DNA from: Betaproteobacteria bacterium HGW-Betaproteobacteria-14
GTDB lineage: Bacteria; Pseudomonadota; Gammaproteobacteria; Burkholderiales; Rhodocyclaceae
Length of the DNA stretch: 64,000 bases
Assembly: GCA_002840845.1 (NCBI GenBank)
Contig: PHCS01000006.1
Coordinates: 1 to 64,000 of the forward strand
Reading direction: 5' to 3'
Under the pieces are notes generated by a model. It saw only the letters and a list, made by a program, of their open reading frames with translations. It was not told the DNA's origin and searched no databases. The translations under genes and the position numbers were made by a program. Below, in pieces: positions 60,481 to 64,000 of the stretch; position 1 is the stretch's first letter; the number at the start of each line of letters is the position of its first letter.

Positions 60481-61212
60481 ATGAACGAAGTTATGACCGC
60501 CTACGGGCGCGCCCTGAGGAGCCTGCTGCAGCCGGCCATTTTCTGGCACTTGCTGTGGCCGACGGCGTTGTCGATCATCATCTGGATCGTCGTTGCCTGG
60601 CTGAGCTGGGACACGGTCGGCATCGGTATCGAGCGCCTCTTCAACGAAGTCGCCTGGCTCAACTGGATCCTGCTGCGCTGGGAGGCCTCGTCGCTGGCGG
60701 CGACGATCTTCGCCAAGGTCGTGCTCGGGCTGCTGCTGATTCCGCTCATCTACAGCACGGCCATGTTCATCGTCGCCGTGTTCGCCCTGCCGCTGATGCT
60801 GGAACGGGTGGCGGCAAAGGACTACCCCGAACTGGAGCAGCGCCGCGGCGGTACGCTGGCCGACAGCATCGGCAATGCGCTGCTGGCGACGGCAGTGTTC
60901 CTGGTGGGCTGGGTGGTCACCCTGCCGCTCTGGCTGATCCCCGGCATGGCCATTATCCTGCCCGTGCTGCTCTCGGCCTACCTCAACTATCGCGGCTACA
61001 GCTACGATGCGCTGTCTTTGCACGGCGATGCCGACGAGATCCGCAGGACGCTGGTGCGCGAGCGCGGGCAGCTCTATCTGACAGGCATCGTGGCCGGCCT
61101 GCTGGTCTATGTGCCGGTGATCAACCTGGTCACGCCGGCCTACGCCGGCCTGGCCTTTATCCATTACGGGCTTGAAACCCTGCGGCGGGAGCGGCATGCA
61201 GCGAAACAGTGA
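60481..61212 (+). CDS. EI24/CysZ-like membrane protein
   Basis: The protein has 243 residues and five or six membrane spans. It has ALPLMLERVAAKDYPELEQRRGG after the second hairpin, and LPLWLIPGMAIILPVLLSAYLNYRGYSYDALS, both typical of the EI24 domain. CysZ members import sulfate, but the substrate of this subgroup is not established. It overlaps the following gene by 17 bp. Confidence 0.85.
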   Translation: MNEVMTAYGRALRSLLQPAIFWHLLWPTALSIIIWIVVAWLSWDTVGIGIERLFNEVAWLNWILLRWEASSLAATIFAKVVLGLLLIPLIYSTAMFIVAVFALPLMLERVAAKDYPELEQRRGGTLADSIGNALLATAVFLVGWVVTLPLWLIPGMAIILPVLLSAYLNYRGYSYDALSLHGDADEIRRTLVRERGQLYLTGIVAGLLVYVPVINLVTPAYAGLAFIHYGLETLRRERHAAKQ

Positions 61213-61966
61213 GGCAGGCGGGAAAGTCGGCGCCCTCATCATCGGCGACGAGATTCTTTCGGGCAGGCGGGCGGACAAGCACTTTTCCAAGGTCGTCGAA
61301 CTGCTCGGCGCGCGCGGCATGGCGCTCGACTGGGCGTACTACCTCGGCGACGACCGTGCGCGCCTGGCCGAGGCGTTCAAGCGCAGCTTCGCCAACGGCG
61401 ATATCGTGTTCAGTTTCGGCGGCATCGGCATCACGCCGGATGACCATACGCGGCAGGCCGTCGCCGCTGCCTTGGGCGTGGGCATTGCCTTGCTCCCGGA
61501 CGCCGAACGCGAAATTCGTGACCGCTTCGGCGACGAAACGACGCCGCAGCGCCTGATGCTGGGCGAGTTTCCGCTCGGCAGCGAGATCATTCCCAACCCC
61601 TACAATCGCATTCCGGGGTTCTGTCTGCGCAATCACTTCTTCTTCCCCGGCTTTCCGGTGATGGCCTGGCCGATGCTGGAGTGGGTGCTGGATACCCATC
61701 TGGCCCACCTGCACCACGCCGTGGCGCGCGACGAGCAGGCGATCATCGTGTACGAGGCGGCGGAATCGACCTTGCTGGCCCTGATGCATCGCATCACTGC
61801 GGAATACCCGGCGGCATCCCTGTTCAGCCTGCCCTCTTTCGGCGGCGAGGGCGTGCGCCGTCATATCGAACTGGGCGTGCGCGGCGAGCCGGAGGCCGTG
61901 GCGAAGGCGATGGAGGAGATCCGCGCCGAAGTGTCGCGGCTAGGCTACGAGTGGACAGGAAGATAA
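61196..61966 (+). CDS. CinA/MoaB-like molybdopterin-binding-domain protein
   Basis: The protein has 256 residues. GALIIGDEILSGRRADKHFSKVVELL and SFGGIGITPDDHTRQAVAAALG match the N-terminal competence/damage-inducible protein CinA (MoCF_biosynth fold). The C-terminal nicotinamide-nucleotide amidase domain of CinA is absent. The exact role is unknown. It ends in a strong stem-loop shared with the convergent phasin gene. Confidence 0.88.
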   Translation: MQRNSEAGGKVGALIIGDEILSGRRADKHFSKVVELLGARGMALDWAYYLGDDRARLAEAFKRSFANGDIVFSFGGIGITPDDHTRQAVAAALGVGIALLPDAEREIRDRFGDETTPQRLMLGEFPLGSEIIPNPYNRIPGFCLRNHFFFPGFPVMAWPMLEWVLDTHLAHLHHAVARDEQAIIVYEAAESTLLALMHRITAEYPAASLFSLPSFGGEGVRRHIELGVRGEPEAVAKAMEEIRAEVSRLGYEWTGR

Positions 61967-61995
61967 AAAAAAGCCCCGGCCAGGCCGGGGCTTGA
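61965..61995. terminator. Bidirectional intrinsic terminator
   Basis: AAGCCCCGG and CCGGGGCTT flank a CCAGG loop, with eight A residues before the stem. On the minus strand this is a GC-rich stem followed by a T-run, ending the phasin transcript. On the plus strand only TTGAAT follows, so it is weaker there. Confidence 0.85.
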
Positions 61996-62035
61996 ATCCG
62001 CCCCTAGGAAGGGGCTGGAGGAGGATAGTACAGCC

Positions 62036-62142
62036 GGGCTCCGTCGCCGGGCCGCCCCAAAGACGGAGCGGCGTATTCACGGAGCAGGCTTTGCCTGCGA
62101 ACCACCGTCACCCCCCTTCCACGGGAAGGGGGTGGGGGGGAA
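62036..62142. repeat. GC-rich repeat with GGGCCGCCCCAAA head and CCCCCTTCC hairpin
   Basis: The element begins GCCGGGCCGCCCCAAAG, continues with GCGAACCACCGTCACCCCCC and ends in TTCCACGGGAAGGGGGTGGGG. The copy near 63.9 kb has the same parts in inverse order, and the one at 27.1 kb keeps the hairpin end. It occupies the space downstream of the phasin gene. Confidence 0.75.
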
Positions 62143-62150
62143 GGTTCTCC

Positions 62151-62711
62151 TTAGGCGGCCTTCTTGGCCTTCTGCGTCGCGGCGGCGCCAACGGCCTTGA
62201 CCGTGGCGTTGGTCGCGGCGGCCACGTTGGCTTCGGTGATCTCGGCGACCTGCTTGGCGGCCTTGTTCATGGTGTCGTAGGCCGAGTTGGCGGCGGCGAT
62301 CGCCGACTTGACTGCGGCCACGGCGACATCGGAACCGGCCGGGGCCGACTTGGCGGCCTTGTCCAGCGTGGAGGCGACGTTCTTGTTCACTTCGGCGAAC
62401 TGCGCCTCGACCAGCTTGGAGAACTCTTCCTGGGTCTGGGCGGAGATCTCGTAAACGCTGCGCGAGTAGGCAACGGCCTTCTCGACGGAGGGCTGGGCCA
62501 GGGTGGCTTGCAGGGAAACGACTTCCTGCAGGTCCTTGGCGCCGAGCAGGGCCTTGGCGTTGTTCACGCTGTCTTCCAGCACGGCACGCGCGGTGTTCAG
62601 ATTCAGGGCGGCAAAACGCTCGGCGCTCGCGAAGGCAGTGTTGGCCAGGGTGAGCATGGTTTCGACGTTGGCTTTGTTGGCGCCAGCCAGTTGTTCAGGG
62701 GTTGCAAACAT
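62151..62711 (-). CDS. phaP: Phasin family protein
   Basis: The protein has 186 residues, Ala-rich and almost wholly helical, with no Cys. Residues LAGANKANVETMLTLANTAFASAERFAALNLNTAR match the phasin (Phasin_2/TIGR01841) start, and the tail is Lys/Ala-rich (AATQKAKKAA). Phasins coat polyhydroxybutyrate granules. With bdhA and adc it indicates PHB metabolism. GAGAG precedes the ATG. An AT-rich region of about 200 bp upstream contains the promoter. Confidence 0.93.
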   Translation of the reverse strand: MFATPEQLAGANKANVETMLTLANTAFASAERFAALNLNTARAVLEDSVNNAKALLGAKDLQEVVSLQATLAQPSVEKAVAYSRSVYEISAQTQEEFSKLVEAQFAEVNKNVASTLDKAAKSAPAGSDVAVAAVKSAIAAANSAYDTMNKAAKQVAEITEANVAAATNATVKAVGAAATQKAKKAA

Positions 62712-62754
62712 TTCTCTCTCCTTAATATGACGACGATGAGTTAGGCTCGAATTC

Positions 62755-62779
62755 CTGCTGCTTGTTGCACTGCAGCACA
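62755..62779 (-). promoter_or_regulatory. Candidate PhaR operator upstream of phasin
   Basis: CTGCTGCTTGTTGCACTGCAG lies 44 bp before the phasin start and contains overlapping TGC/GCA dyads of the type bound by the PHB-responsive repressor PhaR. The 62780-62923 stretch beyond it is markedly AT-rich (for example TAAAAATATTTATCATATGA) and holds no gene. Confidence 0.35.
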
Positions 62780-62953
62780 ATTCAATTATAAGGGCAAATA
62801 ACGCCAAGTCAAGAAAAAAATGGTGCTATGCACAAAAAGACGGTTTAAAAATATTTATCATATGAATACAATGGACTATAAGTTAGTAAGCACTTAACTT
62901 TGTTGTCCTGATAAGCTTGCGATGTGGCAATGCAACCTGGTTCCGGAACAGAA

Positions 62954-63835
62954 ATGACCCAACAAACCGATTCGCGGGCTTACCTGCTGGCGCTGACACC
63001 AGGCCTGTTTGTCCTGCTCTGGAGCACCGGCTTCATCGGCGCCAAGCTTGGCCTGCCCTATGCCGAACCGCTGACGTTTCTGTTGATCCGCTTTGCCTGC
63101 GTGATCGGCTTGCTGGGCACCCTGGCTTTGGCATTGCGACGCCCGTGGCCGCACAAGCCGACACAATGGTTCCACATTGCTGTTGCAGGCGCGTTACTGC
63201 ATGGGGGCTATCTATCCGGGGTTTTCCTGGCCATCCATGGCGGCATGGCGGCGGGCGTGGTGGCACTGATTGTCGGCATCCAGCCCCTGCTGACGGCCTT
63301 TCTCAGCAACACCATGGTGGGCGAGCGCGTGAGCGGGCGGCAATGGATGGGATTGTTGCTCGGCTTCGGGGGCGTCGCGCTGGTGGTGTCGGACAAACTG
63401 GGATGGGTCGGGCTGAGCGGCGCAGGCCTGGCCTTCTCGGTCATGTCGCTGCTCAGCATCACCTTTGGCACGCTTTACCAGAAGCGCTTCTGCGCCGAAC
63501 TGGACCTGTGGAGCGGGTCGGTGATCCAGTTCGTTGCCGCCGCACTGGTGCTGCTGCCTTTCGCACTCGTCTTCGAGACCATGCGCGTCGAGTGGAGCGG
63601 CCGGTTCATTTTTGCGCTGGTCTGGCTGATCGTGGTGCTGTCGCTCGGGGCGATTTCCCTGCTGCACCTGTTGATCCGGCGCGGCGCGGCAACGCGCGTC
63701 TCGGCGCTGTTCTATCTGGTGCCGCCGACCACTGCTCTGCTGGCTTTCTTCATATTCGGCGAGAAACTCGGTCTGGCGGCCATGGCGGGAATGGCGATCG
63801 CCGCGGCGGGCGTCGCCATTGCAGTCAGGAAATGA
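62954..63835 (+). CDS. EamA/DMT-family transporter
   Basis: The protein has 293 residues from ATG 62954. In-frame starts at 62924 (GTG) and 62930 would add a polar leader of ten residues or fewer. Ten membrane spans in two EamA repeats are visible, from TPGLFVLLWSTGFIGAKLGLPYAEPLTFLLIRF to FIFGEKLGLAAMAGMAIAAAGVAIAVR. The family exports metabolites such as amino acids. The substrate is unknown. The start lies in an AT-rich promoter region. Confidence 0.9.
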   Translation: MTQQTDSRAYLLALTPGLFVLLWSTGFIGAKLGLPYAEPLTFLLIRFACVIGLLGTLALALRRPWPHKPTQWFHIAVAGALLHGGYLSGVFLAIHGGMAAGVVALIVGIQPLLTAFLSNTMVGERVSGRQWMGLLLGFGGVALVVSDKLGWVGLSGAGLAFSVMSLLSITFGTLYQKRFCAELDLWSGSVIQFVAAALVLLPFALVFETMRVEWSGRFIFALVWLIVVLSLGAISLLHLLIRRGAATRVSALFYLVPPTTALLAFFIFGEKLGLAAMAGMAIAAAGVAIAVRK

Positions 63836-63837
63836 AC

Positions 63838-63925
63838 CTTCCCCCTTCCCGAGGAAGGGGGTGGCAGGTGTTCGCTTCGCTCCGAGTGGTACGTGGCAGC
63901 CAGTTTGGGGCGGCCCGGCGCTGGC
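63838..63925. repeat. GC-rich repeat (inverted relative to 62036-62142)
   Basis: CCCCCTTCCCGAGGAAGGGGGTGG is the hairpin end, followed by GTTCGCTTCGCT and, at the other end, TTTGGGGCGGCCCGGCGC. Read on the minus strand the order matches the element near 62.1 kb. It separates two convergent genes. Confidence 0.75.
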
Positions 63926-63929
63926 TGCG

Positions 63930-64000
63930 TTACCGGTTCTTGAAGTCCGGCTTGCGCTTTTCGAGGAAGGCCGACATGCCCTCCTGCTTGTCGGCCAGCG
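63930..64000 (-). CDS. Enoyl-CoA hydratase/isomerase-like protein (C-terminal end only)
   Basis: The last 22 codons read LADKQEGMSAFLEKRKPDFKNR before a TAA stop. The pattern EGMxAFLEKRxPxFxNR is the usual C-terminal end of crotonase-family enoyl-CoA hydratases. The rest of the gene lies outside the window. Confidence 0.8.
   Translation of the reverse strand, partial: LADKQEGMSAFLEKRKPDFKNR

Overview
This window looks like the chromosome of a GC-rich betaproteobacterium, most probably of the order Rhodocyclales. I infer this from a betaproteobacterial-type porin, a phasin with ketone-body/PHB genes, an HrpA helicase with the long proteobacterial C-terminus, many ATGA/GTGA-coupled genes and the style of the GC-rich intergenic repeats. 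No tRNA, rRNA or CRISPR array was seen.

Layout. 1-8.8 kb (minus strand): DUF3047 protein, EAL phosphodiesterase with a degenerate GGDEF domain, peroxiredoxin-like protein, DUF1223 protein, a TVP38-flavin oxidoreductase fusion, a hydrolase-OsmC fusion and the arsenosugar radical SAM enzyme ArsS. 8.9-17.6 kb: a divergent pair of operons facing away from two back-to-back ECF-type promoters. To the left are an exported thioredoxin, a CcdA-like electron carrier, an ECF sigma factor, its probable anti-sigma factor and a DUF3179 protein. To the right are a c-type cytochrome and a small exported protein, both built on Cys-rich NPCAAK repeats, then a pentaheme lipoprotein, DUF6969, a cupredoxin-like protein, DUF302 and YeeE. 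17.6-24.3 kb: an NlpC/P60-like protein, a FixL/FixJ-type two-component pair, an EF-hand protein, a TlpA-like protein, a porin, and two copies of a 47-residue exported peptide whose leaders are almost identical. 24.4-29.8 kb: PhnD/E/C-type ABC transporter, metallophosphoesterase, DsrE, haloacid dehalogenase. 29.9-38.9 kb: an accessory segment with a MITE-like element, a second YeeE, a lipoprotein, a MerR/thioredoxin/CcdA cassette, a mercury operon (merT, merP, an HMA-less merA, divergent merR) and an IS110-family element. 38.9-49.5 kb: AraC regulator, two carboxymuconolactone-decarboxylase-like proteins, 3-hydroxybutyrate dehydrogenase, acetoacetate decarboxylase, patatin, glutathione reductase, a NUDIX hydrolase, a second TVP38-flavoprotein fusion, DUF547 and a DUF3047 remnant. 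49.5-56.1 kb: receiver-like and DEP-domain proteins, a glycosyltransferase, a SelD-type flavoprotein, an HD-GYP protein, NrtS and two ECF sigma/zinc-finger pairs. 56.2-64 kb: CrcB, HrpA, EI24, a CinA-like protein, phasin, an EamA transporter and the end of an enoyl-CoA hydratase-like gene.

The most notable result is a regulatory layer read by eye. Promoter-like sites of the form TGTAAG-N18/19-WCTAAT or close relatives precede at least eight transcription units, always 30-60 bp before the start codon. They include the ECF sigma operon itself and its divergent NPCAAK operon. A related form, YGTAAT-N18-ACMAAG, precedes three genes for very small exported peptides. I infer one or more ECF regulons governing periplasmic redox, Cys-rich and small-peptide functions. 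Separately, the 12-mer GGGACTGACTTT occurs six times exactly and three more times with one or two changes, far above chance, which suggests a genome-wide short signature sequence. Both need a whole-genome motif scan.
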